This document shows, piece by piece, positions 24,413 to 32,029 of a stretch of 64,000 nucleotides of DNA. Position numbers and translations under genes: made by a program. This DNA is from Stenotrophomonas sepilia (GTDB taxonomy: Bacteria > Pseudomonadota > Gammaproteobacteria > Xanthomonadales > Xanthomonadaceae). The first letter of the stretch is position 1. The number at the start of each line of letters is the position of its first letter. A model generated the notes under the pieces. The model was not told the origin of the DNA, made no database searches, and worked only from the letters and a program-made list of their open reading frames with translations. Location: the NCBI RefSeq assembly GCF_003244875.1, contig NZ_LXXZ01000026.1, positions 1 through 64,000 of the forward strand, read 5' to 3'.

Positions 24413-26515
24413 GAGTTGGTCGGCTACATCCGAAACGCTTTCGTCTCCACCCTCTGAGGCCATCCTTTTCAGGACGTTGATCTGAGCTGGCAGCGCGCCG
24501 ACGGGGATGTCGGTGCTCTTGGCCAGCCACCTGACAAACGTCGGGTTGGTCATCGCCCTGGCCAGACTGTTGGCCGCTGCGCCGCCCCCAACCGCCAGCC
24601 CAGCAGCACCAAGCTGGCCTGTGATAAGAAGGCCACCTATGGTCGCCGGATATGCAAGGGCCGCACCGCGGTTCACCGTTCCGCTTGGGTTTCGATACAC
24701 CTCCGACCCTGTCTTGATTCGGTCCGCCACACGCGCGATCTTGTCCATGTCCTCGCTGAAGCTGGTGCCATAGCGGCCGAACAGCGTCCGACGCGCTTCG
24801 GGGCTCAGGTCGCTCCAGTTCTTCAAAAAGGTGTTCGGGCTGAAGGCATCACCCGCTGCGTTCTGCGCTCCCGAGTTGGCCAGGCCCATCCGCTTGATCA
24901 CGGCAGCGCTGACCGCCTTCTGACCATCCTCCGGCAGTGAGCGCATCACCGCGCGCAGCGTCGTCGCACCGTCCTTCGTGCCCGACATGGCCGCCTGGAA
25001 CACCTTTTCGGGGCCGCCGTTCTTGTCGACCACGCGCTCCAGCGTTTCCAGCCGATCGGCCGACGCCTTGAAGTAGTTGTTGGCACGGCGGACCGCGGCG
25101 ACCGCGCTCGGCCCCTGTGCCTGAGCGGCAGCCTCCAGGTCCTGAGACAAGGAGCCGTAAAGGCGCTTCAGCTGTGCCGTCGGCCGATCAGTGGACAGCG
25201 AGAAATCAGACAGCTCCTCACCGATCTGGCTGCGAATCCGCTTCACGGCCTCATAGGGGATGCCAGCGAGACCGGCCTGCTGCGCTGCTGCTACGTCTTG
25301 GGTCAGGTTGTCGGCCATCTGCTGGATCTTGGGGCTGATCTGGGCGCCGGTGGTGGCTTCAGCGCCTGCAATGGGCGTAGTGAGGTCGGCAAGCGCCCGC
25401 TGGGTGTTCGATACACCGATCGGCGTGTCGCTGGGAATGTGCTGGTCAGCCTGCCAGTAGAGCGCCTTGCGCATGGCGTTCGTGTTCTTGGAGAACGTCT
25501 GGACACCGCGCTCGATCGCACGGCCAGCACGCTCGCCGCTGATGTTCCTGGCTAGCTGGTTGCTGACATCTGCCAAGCCGCTACCGATCTGCTCGTTCTG
25601 CGCCTCGGCAAAGCGGCGCATCACGCCGCCGCTGGTGGGCGTCCCACTCAGTACGCTCTCGACGCCCTGACGTGCCCAGCTGCCGGTTCCTTGACCCACA
25701 GAGGGCGTTGCTCCGAGCACGTCAAAATCCCGAATGGCATCACCGAGCGCTTGTCGGTTCGCCTCGCCTCCTCGGAAAGCGCCACGCAAGGCCGCCGGCG
25801 CACCAGCAGTGATTGATGCGGGCGCCAAGCCACCCAGCACGCCCGCAACAGTCTGGCCGAGCGCGCCCGCTCCGCTCTCCCTGGCCAACGAGCTAGCACC
25901 AGCGCCGGTGGCAGCGCTGGCCGTCTGCAGGATCGGCTGGGCCGTCAGCACCTCGGCCGCCCGCTCGCCCAGAGTCGGCGCAAGCTGTGGTGCGGGCGCA
26001 GCGCGAGTCAAGGTCGGTGCCAGGGCACGGCTCGCGCCGAGCGCGCCGCCGGCGCCCAGCGTCAGGCCGGTACCGGTCAGTGCCTCGCCCACGTCGCCGA
26101 GGACGCGGTCGCCGGAGGTCTGCGCTTTGGGCAGCCCGAGGGCGTCGCCCAGCGTCGCGGCGTTGTCGCGGAAGCTGGCCACGGGGCGGCCAGTGATCTT
26201 GGTCTCCAGCGCGCCGAGGGCGTCGCCACCGACCGCACCCAGAAGGCTGCCAACGCCCTGCAGCACCGAACGAGCTCCGAACGCCAGATCGCGCGGGATA
26301 CCTGCCTTCCAGCCGTCAGCCTGCCGCCCATCGGCGGTGCTGGAAACGCTGCCGGTGACTTCGGAGAAGTCCGGCGGCAGGGCCTGGACGGTCCCGAGGG
26401 TCGGGATGTCCTGGTACTCCGTCCAAGGGCCAGCGTCCTCGGCCACCTGCGGCGCGCGCGGCGCAGGCTTGGCCTGCAGCTGCTGATACTCCTCCCACGG
26501 CAGCGGACCGGCCAT
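24359..26515 (-). CDS. Large internal virion / DNA-ejection-type protein
   Basis: 718 residues from the ATG at 26515, overlapping the upstream stop by one base (TGATG). The repeated PWEEYQQ / PWTEYQD near the N-terminus, a long Ala/Gly-rich central region with many helices, and a hydrophobic segment near 640-670 (YPATIGGLLITGQLGAAGLAVGGGAAANSLARA) are like the ejection proteins of podovirus-type phages, which form a channel for DNA entry. The function is assigned by architecture and position, not by a specific motif. Confidence 0.72.
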   Translation of the reverse strand: MAGPLPWEEYQQLQAKPAPRAPQVAEDAGPWTEYQDIPTLGTVQALPPDFSEVTGSVSSTADGRQADGWKAGIPRDLAFGARSVLQGVGSLLGAVGGDALGALETKITGRPVASFRDNAATLGDALGLPKAQTSGDRVLGDVGEALTGTGLTLGAGGALGASRALAPTLTRAAPAPQLAPTLGERAAEVLTAQPILQTASAATGAGASSLARESGAGALGQTVAGVLGGLAPASITAGAPAALRGAFRGGEANRQALGDAIRDFDVLGATPSVGQGTGSWARQGVESVLSGTPTSGGVMRRFAEAQNEQIGSGLADVSNQLARNISGERAGRAIERGVQTFSKNTNAMRKALYWQADQHIPSDTPIGVSNTQRALADLTTPIAGAEATTGAQISPKIQQMADNLTQDVAAAQQAGLAGIPYEAVKRIRSQIGEELSDFSLSTDRPTAQLKRLYGSLSQDLEAAAQAQGPSAVAAVRRANNYFKASADRLETLERVVDKNGGPEKVFQAAMSGTKDGATTLRAVMRSLPEDGQKAVSAAVIKRMGLANSGAQNAAGDAFSPNTFLKNWSDLSPEARRTLFGRYGTSFSEDMDKIARVADRIKTGSEVYRNPSGTVNRGAALAYPATIGGLLITGQLGAAGLAVGGGAAANSLARAMTNPTFVRWLAKSTDIPVGALPAQINVLKRMASEGGDESVSDVADQLSAWSEGSAEQPDQQADD

Positions 26516-27768
26516 CAGATCTTCTCCCACGCGTTTCGGTCGGCGGGATTGCCGCCACGGAAGCGGTAGCCGTTGCGCACAGTCCCTGGCGCCGGGCCAC
26601 CTTGGGCCGGCAGGCCAGGGCCGCGAGCAGCGGGCGGATCGCCGAGCGTCCCACCGAAGCTCCTCGGCTCAACTCCAGGCGTGCTGGAGCGCCCGTAGTT
26701 TGCGTTGATGATGTCCTGCTTGCGGGTCTGCAGCTCAACCGCCTGACGGTTGAACTTGGCAAGCCTTGCGAGCGCGGCAGCCGCAGTCCTGGGATCATTG
26801 GCAGACATCAACTCATTCGCGGCACGCTGTGCGTCACCCTCGGTCTGGACACCCTTGTTGAGGCGCAGCGACTCGTTGACGATCTTGGTCAGGTCCGACT
26901 TCCATTCGTTCAGCGCCACGTCGCCTTCGGTAGCCACACCCAAGCCAGTGCGCCCCCATGCGAGAGCGGCGTTCTGCGGGCTGATCTTCAGCGTGCCGTC
27001 GGCCAAGCGCGCAGCGTTCTTCTGGATGATGTCATTGAGGACGGCCGTGCCGCCCAAGGCGTCTTCCACGGCCAACAGGTCCTTCAACGCACCCACCGGC
27101 AGCGGCTTGCCGCTGTCCCCAAGCGTGCCGGCAGACTTGCCGCTAGGGTTCCACTGGCCGCTGCGCTCCAGCCCGAACTTCGCCGCGTCGATGCCGGCCG
27201 CCTGCCGGGTGCGCGCCGCGCTGGCGTTGGAGTTGTTGGCGCTTGCGTAGCTCGATGCAGCCGAGGCATTGCGCTGTCCGATTGCGGCCTCGCCCAGGGG
27301 GGTCACGTTGACGGTCTGGTCCGACTGCGCATAGGGGTTATAGGCCACGTCGCCGGCGATCTTGGTCATCTCCAGCGGCTTGGTCGTGAGGCCGAGAGAT
27401 GCGGCGCCGGCCCCGGCTAGGTCACCCAGCGTCGCGCGGTCGTACACGGCCTGGCGCATGATCGCGTCCTGACCCTCGCCGAGCGTCTTCAGGCTCACTT
27501 CCGGGTTGGACAAGAGCGCGGCGGTGAGAAACTCGTTCCTCGCTCCGAGGTCCCCTCCGAGAACACGGCCGAGCAGGTCTGGGTTATCAAGGGCCTGTCG
27601 CTTGGCCACATTTTGCTCGCCAAGCACAGCCTTCGAACGCGCCTGACGAGCCTCCTGCAGCGCCTGTTCGACCTGATAGTTCCGGCCCAGCTGATCCGTG
27701 TAGGTATCGCGCGTGTTGCCGAACAGCGCGACGCCGAGGGCCTGACCGGCCTGGTATGGATTGGCCAT
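26515..27768 (-). CDS. Internal virion protein (ejection type)
   Basis: 417 residues. The start is helical (ANPYQAGQALGVALFGNTRDTYTDQLGRNYQVEQALQEARQARSKAV), the middle is Ala/Asn-rich, and the C-terminus has a Pro/Gly-rich tail. It is coupled to its neighbours by single-base stop/start overlaps on both sides. Such triplets of Ala-rich proteins with no similarity to tail or capsid are usual for the internal proteins of podoviruses. Confidence 0.7.
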   Translation of the reverse strand: MANPYQAGQALGVALFGNTRDTYTDQLGRNYQVEQALQEARQARSKAVLGEQNVAKRQALDNPDLLGRVLGGDLGARNEFLTAALLSNPEVSLKTLGEGQDAIMRQAVYDRATLGDLAGAGAASLGLTTKPLEMTKIAGDVAYNPYAQSDQTVNVTPLGEAAIGQRNASAASSYASANNSNASAARTRQAAGIDAAKFGLERSGQWNPSGKSAGTLGDSGKPLPVGALKDLLAVEDALGGTAVLNDIIQKNAARLADGTLKISPQNAALAWGRTGLGVATEGDVALNEWKSDLTKIVNESLRLNKGVQTEGDAQRAANELMSANDPRTAAAALARLAKFNRQAVELQTRKQDIINANYGRSSTPGVEPRSFGGTLGDPPAARGPGLPAQGGPAPGTVRNGYRFRGGNPADRNAWEKI

Positions 27769-28412
27769 CAGGCATACCCCGTGGTGAGTGGATCGTAGGA
27801 CCCGTAGAAGTTGGCGCCTGCTCGTGGGGCTGCCGCGGCGAATCCGCCGCCGCCTCCAGCCATCGCGCCGCCGGCGGAAGTGGCAAGGCCGGCCAGCAGA
27901 TCGACTTCGGGCCGCCGGCGGATCTGCCGCAGGCGCAACTGGTCGATGAACTGTTGGCCGCGGCTCGCGCGCGCCTCCATGTCCAAGTCCGTTGCCAGCT
28001 TCCCGTACCCGAATGCCTCCTGCTGCCGCTGCAGCTGTGGCGCGTCGATGCGCGACATCAGCCCCGCAGTCGTGGCAGCGGCGTTGTCCGCGCCGGCGCG
28101 CGCGGCGCCGGCATCAGCCTGGAAGGTCGCGCCGCCGATCGGGCTGTTCAAGCCAGACAGGGCCTGCCTCTGGCCGCGCTGCAGCTGCTGCATGTACTGC
28201 CCCAGCCGCTGGGCTCGGTCATCCGCCGCTGTGCTGGTCTCCAGCTGGGCGATCTCGTCGTTGACGCGGCGGTCAGCGTCCTGCTGGCGGCGCGACTGAT
28301 TCAGCAGGCCCTGCGCAGTCGCCTCGTCCTGCTTGCGCTCAACGCGCTGCGTTTCTGCTTGCTGCGCCGCCGTGCCGGCCAGAGCGATCGCGATGGGAAT
28401 GAACTGGCCCAT
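27768..28412 (-). CDS. Internal virion protein (ejection type)
   Basis: 214 residues. The N-terminus is a hydrophobic helix (IPIAIALAGTAAQQAETQ) followed by a long coiled coil (RKQDEATAQGLLNQSRRQQDADRRVNDEIAQLE) and a Gly-rich tail (SAGGAMAGGGGGFAAAAPRAG). It resembles the small ejection/internal protein of podovirus clusters. It starts 3 bp behind the previous stop and overlaps the next gene by one base. Confidence 0.7.
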   Translation of the reverse strand: MGQFIPIAIALAGTAAQQAETQRVERKQDEATAQGLLNQSRRQQDADRRVNDEIAQLETSTAADDRAQRLGQYMQQLQRGQRQALSGLNSPIGGATFQADAGAARAGADNAAATTAGLMSRIDAPQLQRQQEAFGYGKLATDLDMEARASRGQQFIDQLRLRQIRRRPEVDLLAGLATSAGGAMAGGGGGFAAAAPRAGANFYGSYDPLTTGYA

Positions 28413-28415
28413 GAG

Positions 28416-28604
28416 TTACCCGCCGTATGCGGCACCGCCGCCGTAGAGGTTGAAATTCGCGTCCCGATTCGCCTGGCGCCGCGCCGCTTCCTCCCGGCGG
28501 TTCTTCACGAACCCGCCGATGGTCGCGAACTGGTCGCCCAGCTGCTCGCCGAAGGTCTGAGACTTGGCGTTCTCGAAGTTGGAGCGCAGCCCGGCCGCCG
28601 CCAT
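28416..28604 (-). CDS. Small phage structural protein or truncated gene start
   Basis: 62 residues from the ATG at 28604 (a TTG at 28616 is in frame; a TAG lies just upstream). The sequence is MAAAGLRSNFENAKSQTFGEQ and then a basic helix (VKNRREEAARRQANRDANFN) with a Gly-rich end. No ribosome site is evident. It is the first gene of the leftward late block and lies 110 bp from attR, so it is probably the 3' portion or a re-started remnant of a longer gene. Confidence 0.55.
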   Translation of the reverse strand: MAAAGLRSNFENAKSQTFGEQLGDQFATIGGFVKNRREEAARRQANRDANFNLYGGGAAYGG

Positions 28605-28628
28605 TGAACCCGCCAAGGCTGCCTAGAG

Positions 28629-28650
28629 TGGGGGTATTGCTGGGGGTATC
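28629..28650. other. Right integrase arm-type sites
   Basis: TGGGGGTAT (28629-28637) and TGGGGGTATC (28641-28650) are direct repeats 12 bp apart, the same motif as at 15136-15185 by the integrase gene. They lie 63-84 bp inside attR. Confidence 0.6.
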
Positions 28651-28712
28651 GGTTTCGGACACCAGCACCAACCAACATAACCATCAACAACTTACGTTCA
28701 CATTGCGGTAGG

Positions 28713-28726
28713 GCCCACCTCCACCA
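28713..28726. other. attR core
   Basis: GCCCACCTCCACCA, identical to the last 14 nt of ssrA. The bases beyond (TCTGTAAGG...) are the original chromosomal sequence behind ssrA. Confidence 0.88.
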
Positions 28727-28752
28727 TCTGTAAGGCCTGTCGAGGCCGCAAG

Positions 28753-28790
28753 AAGCCGGATCTCCCGTCAACTGGGGTTCCGGCTTTTTT
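28753..28790 (+). terminator. Displaced original ssrA terminator
   Basis: AAGCCGG (28753-28759) and CCGGCTT (28780-28786) form the stem of a hairpin followed by TTTTTT, at the same distance from attR as the phage terminator is from attL. It was most likely the native ssrA terminator before insertion. Confidence 0.7.
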
Positions 28791-28884
28791 GTGCCTGCAC
28801 GTCGCGCAGGAGGTGTGGCGCATAATCGGGATGACACCTCCAACACAGCAGTCCCTCCATCCGCGACCGCCAGAAGGATCTGCC

Positions 28885-29367
28885 ATGAAAGCCCCCCTCG
28901 CGATGTCCCTGCTCCTCACCGCGCTCGCCGCAGCCCCAGCCACGCACGCCGCAGCCCCGGCCATCGCGCCGCCCGGCATCGCCACGCTGGAGGCGCTGCT
29001 GGCCTGCAAGGCAGGCTCGGATTTCAGTGCGGCCGACGCCATCGATGCGCTGCAGGCGGCCGGCCTGGCCAAGAAGCCGGGCGGCACGTTCGAGCCGGAG
29101 GACAAGCCGGTCGCGCTGTTTGGTGGCACGGTCAGCAGTGCCGATGTGAACGTGGCCGAAGGCGAGAAAGGCCTCTTCGTGTACTTGAACGGCGTCGATC
29201 CCAAGCGCCTGGCCAGGGCCTGGTCGATGACCGAGGTCAACGAGCATGCCAATACCGAGGAACCTTCCTACGTGAAGCGCATCGACAAGCGCCACACCCT
29301 GCACGTGATCGCGGGTGACGATTACGAGGGCTATTCGGCGGCGGTGAAGTGCCAGATCAGCCGCTGA
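28885..29367 (+). CDS. Exported protein of unknown function
   Basis: 160 residues from the ATG at 28885, with AGAAGGAT upstream. The signal peptide is KAPLAMSLLLTALAAAPATHA, so it is periplasmic. The body has LEALLACKAGSDFSAADAIDALQAAGL and ends VKCQISR, with the two cysteines perhaps forming a disulfide. Similar small periplasmic proteins of Xanthomonads have no known function. It is the first chromosomal gene after attR. Confidence 0.75.
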   Translation: MKAPLAMSLLLTALAAAPATHAAAPAIAPPGIATLEALLACKAGSDFSAADAIDALQAAGLAKKPGGTFEPEDKPVALFGGTVSSADVNVAEGEKGLFVYLNGVDPKRLARAWSMTEVNEHANTEEPSYVKRIDKRHTLHVIAGDDYEGYSAAVKCQISR

Positions 29368-29381
29368 TGGCGTAGCCGACG

Positions 29382-29852
29382 CTACAGCCAGCGTGGCACG
29401 CGATGACGGTACTGCGCGTACGCCTCGGGAAAGCGGACCATCAGTGCCCGCTCCTCCGGCAGGATCTGCAGCCAAGTGATGTACGCCAGGAACAGCGGCA
29501 CCACCAGCAGCGCGATCAGGTTCTGCAGGTACACCATGGCACCAAACAGGACCAGCGCCTGGCCGAGATACATCGGGTTTCGGGTGCGGCGACAGATTCC
29601 GCTGGTAACCAGCGCGCTCGACGCCGAAGGTCGCAGAGGATTGACGGTGGTACCGGCGCGTCGGAAAGAGATCTTGGGCAGCAAGTTGAGCACGACACCC
29701 AGCGTCACCGTCACCCCTGCCAGCAGAACCGGCACCGGCACCCGAAGGTGCAAACCCGGCCACAGCCAGCGTGCTGCAAAGCCCATAGCGGCGAACAGCA
29801 GCATTACCACGGGCGGGGGAATACGGGTTTCCAGCCAGACCATCGCGATCAC
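29382..29852 (-). CDS. Isoprenylcysteine-carboxyl-methyltransferase-type membrane protein
   Basis: 156 residues with four membrane helices (PPVVMLLFAAMGFAA, VPVPVLLAGVTVTLGVVLN, ALVLFGAMVYLQNLIALLVVPLFLAYITW). The C-terminal motif TRNPMYLGQ ... ILPEERALMVRFPEAYAQYRHRVPRWL (R-N-P-M-Y, E-E, and the Y-x2-Y-x3-VPRW end) is the SAM-binding region of ICMT/PEMT-like methyltransferases. The bacterial members' substrates are mostly unknown. It is convergent with the previous gene. Confidence 0.82.
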   Translation of the reverse strand: MIAMVWLETRIPPPVVMLLFAAMGFAARWLWPGLHLRVPVPVLLAGVTVTLGVVLNLLPKISFRRAGTTVNPLRPSASSALVTSGICRRTRNPMYLGQALVLFGAMVYLQNLIALLVVPLFLAYITWLQILPEERALMVRFPEAYAQYRHRVPRWL

Positions 29853-29990
29853 CGTGTCCTTTCCATTGGCCGCAGTGTCACACGGGAATGGCTGAATCGC
29901 CCCAAGCGGCCAGGCGCAAACCGACCCGTCCGGTCTATTCCGCTTTGACAGGCCGGCCGCTAGAGTGGCGCCACCGCGCAGGAGGATCGC

Positions 29991-32012
29991 ATGGCTACCA
30001 CGGGCTTGGGCTTCATCGGCCGCACGACCCTCATCATCACCGTGCTGCTCACCCTGGGCGGCTGCGCGACGCTGCGCCAGTTCGGGCCGTCGGTGCAGGT
30101 TGCCTCAGTCACGCCCGGCCAGTACATCGCGCTCAAGCGCGGTGACATCCTGACCTCCGGCAAGCTCAGCGCGGCGACCATTGAGACCCTGCGCGTGGCC
30201 GGGCTCGATGAGGGCGTCTGTGCCAAGCCCGGCCTGCCCTGCATCGAGGCGATGGAAGGCAGCATCGTGGTGCGCGAGGAAGACAAGCGCTCCAGCCTGG
30301 CCGAGCTGTGGCTGCAGTATGCGATGACCCTGCCGGCGCCAAAGCGCGAGTACTCGGCATCCGGCCGCGCCAAGACCGCAGTCACCGAGCTGGATGCCGA
30401 CTTCCAGCCACGCCTCGATGCGTGGATGCAGGTCGCGCGCCAGGCCTATGCCTATCTGTTCTTCACCGAGCGCACCGCCAACCAGCGTGGTTTCGAAGAC
30501 CGCCAGACCCAGGTGCGCGACTACTACAACCTGGCGGTGCAGGAAGCCTCGGTGCAGCTGTACAACGCGTATGCCACCGGGCGCGTGCACGGCCAGGCCA
30601 GCCATTTCCAGCTGGGCCGCTGGACCTTCGTGCTGGCCCCTTCAGACCAAGCATCGGCGCTGGACCAGCGTTCCCCCAGCGAGCTGGTACCCGCCGCCTC
30701 GCTGTCGTTCACCGGTACGCTGCGCAGCGTGCATCGCCGCGATGGCTTCGGTGCCGAGCTGGTGGCGGTGATGGAGGACCCGGCCGGCAGCACGGCCACC
30801 ACGCTTCGGGCAGCGGCGCAGGCAACGCAGGCCAGCACTTCGGCCACGCAGAGCTGGAGCGAGATGCCCTCGCCATCGATGACGGTGCTGCTGCGCTTCT
30901 CGGGGACAAACCTGTGGGAGGTGCTGCACGATGACGAGCCGGAGCTGGAGATCCACGATCCCTACCAGGTTTCGGAAGTGACCCTGCACGGCCAGCAGGT
31001 GCCACTGGCGGCCAACTTCACTGCCGGCTATGCGCTGTGGCTGGCCCGCTCCAACTTCAGCCGACAGTCGCTGCGCACGCTGTTCGGCGGCAAGGGCGGC
31101 ATCGACACGCCGCATCTGTACATGATGCAGCCCTATGACCCGAACCGCCGCGTGCTGCTGATGATCCATGGCCTGGCCAGCAGTCCGGAAGCCTGGGTCA
31201 ACGTGGCCAACGAACTGCTGCGCGACGACGAGATCCGCCGGGACTTCCAGGTCTGGCAGTTCTATTACCCGACCAACATGCCCATCGCGATGAGCCACGA
31301 TGCGATGCGCCACACGCTGGCTGAAGTGTTCAAGCACTTCGACCCCAGCGGCAAGGCGCAGGCCTCGCATGACATGGTGCTGGTGGGGCACAGCATGGGC
31401 GGGGTCATCGCACGGTTGATGATCTCCTCCTCCGGCGACCACCTGGTCGACACCCTGCTGGCCACCGCGCAGATGACGCCCGCCCAGCGCGAACTGCTGC
31501 GCACCAAAGGCGCACCGGTGCTGACCTTCCTGCCGGAACCGGAAGTGTCCCGCGTGGTGTTCATCGCCACGCCGCATCGCGGCACCGACGTGGCGGGCAC
31601 CCGCCTCGGCCGATGGATCGGCCGGCTGGTGCGGTTGCCACTGACCGTGCTGGAAGACGTCGCCACCATTGCCAACGATGGCCAGATCGACCGCAATGAC
31701 GGCAAGCACGGCTACCAGATGAACAGCATCCAGAACCTGGACAAGGACGACCCGTTCGTCCGCGCCGTGGCTGACCTGCCGATGTCACCGAAGGTGCACT
31801 ACCACTCGATCATCGCCCGCGCCAAGGCCGATGGCCCACTTGAGAAGACCGATGACGGGCTGGTGCCCTACTGGAGTTCACACCTGCCGCACGCGGATTC
31901 GGAGAAGGTGATCGTGTCCGGACACAGCGTGCAGGAAGCTACGCCGGCCATCGTCGAGCTGCGGCGGATCCTGCATGAGGACATGCAGGCACACGGGCGA
32001 ACGGGAAAGTAA
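29991..32012 (+). CDS. Lipoprotein with C-terminal alpha/beta hydrolase domain
   Basis: 673 residues. The lipoprotein signal ends in LLTLGGC. An N-terminal region of about 370 residues (Ser/Thr-rich around the linker TTLRAAAQATQASTSATQSW) precedes an alpha/beta-hydrolase domain: RRVLLMIHGLASSPEAWVNVANELL (oxyanion hole), LVGHSMGG (nucleophile Ser), and GHSVQEATPA (His). It is probably outer-membrane anchored and acts on a lipid or ester. It belongs to a lineage of large Xanthomonad lipoprotein lipases or esterases whose substrate is not known. Confidence 0.82.
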   Translation: MATTGLGFIGRTTLIITVLLTLGGCATLRQFGPSVQVASVTPGQYIALKRGDILTSGKLSAATIETLRVAGLDEGVCAKPGLPCIEAMEGSIVVREEDKRSSLAELWLQYAMTLPAPKREYSASGRAKTAVTELDADFQPRLDAWMQVARQAYAYLFFTERTANQRGFEDRQTQVRDYYNLAVQEASVQLYNAYATGRVHGQASHFQLGRWTFVLAPSDQASALDQRSPSELVPAASLSFTGTLRSVHRRDGFGAELVAVMEDPAGSTATTLRAAAQATQASTSATQSWSEMPSPSMTVLLRFSGTNLWEVLHDDEPELEIHDPYQVSEVTLHGQQVPLAANFTAGYALWLARSNFSRQSLRTLFGGKGGIDTPHLYMMQPYDPNRRVLLMIHGLASSPEAWVNVANELLRDDEIRRDFQVWQFYYPTNMPIAMSHDAMRHTLAEVFKHFDPSGKAQASHDMVLVGHSMGGVIARLMISSSGDHLVDTLLATAQMTPAQRELLRTKGAPVLTFLPEPEVSRVVFIATPHRGTDVAGTRLGRWIGRLVRLPLTVLEDVATIANDGQIDRNDGKHGYQMNSIQNLDKDDPFVRAVADLPMSPKVHYHSIIARAKADGPLEKTDDGLVPYWSSHLPHADSEKVIVSGHSVQEATPAIVELRRILHEDMQAHGRTGK

Positions 32013-32029
32013 GCCGCCGTCCCGACAGA

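Larger units (their letters stand above)
15008..28726. mobile_element. Defective prophage integrated in ssrA
   Basis: This 13.7-kb element is bounded by 14-bp att cores. Its content is an integrase, a plus-strand cargo block, a lysis cassette, tail-fibre genes and podovirus-like ejection proteins. Terminase, portal, capsid, repressor and replication genes are absent, so it cannot form particles alone. The late genes run leftward from close to attR, so the missing structural genes would have lain between 28604 and attR. Several stretches (17.1-18.6 kb) have visibly lower GC than the chromosome. Confidence 0.88.

Noticed and set aside
28713-28726. A second tRNA-like gene at attR
   Set aside because: Only 14 nt match the end of ssrA; the bases before it do not form T- or acceptor arms, so it is just the att core.
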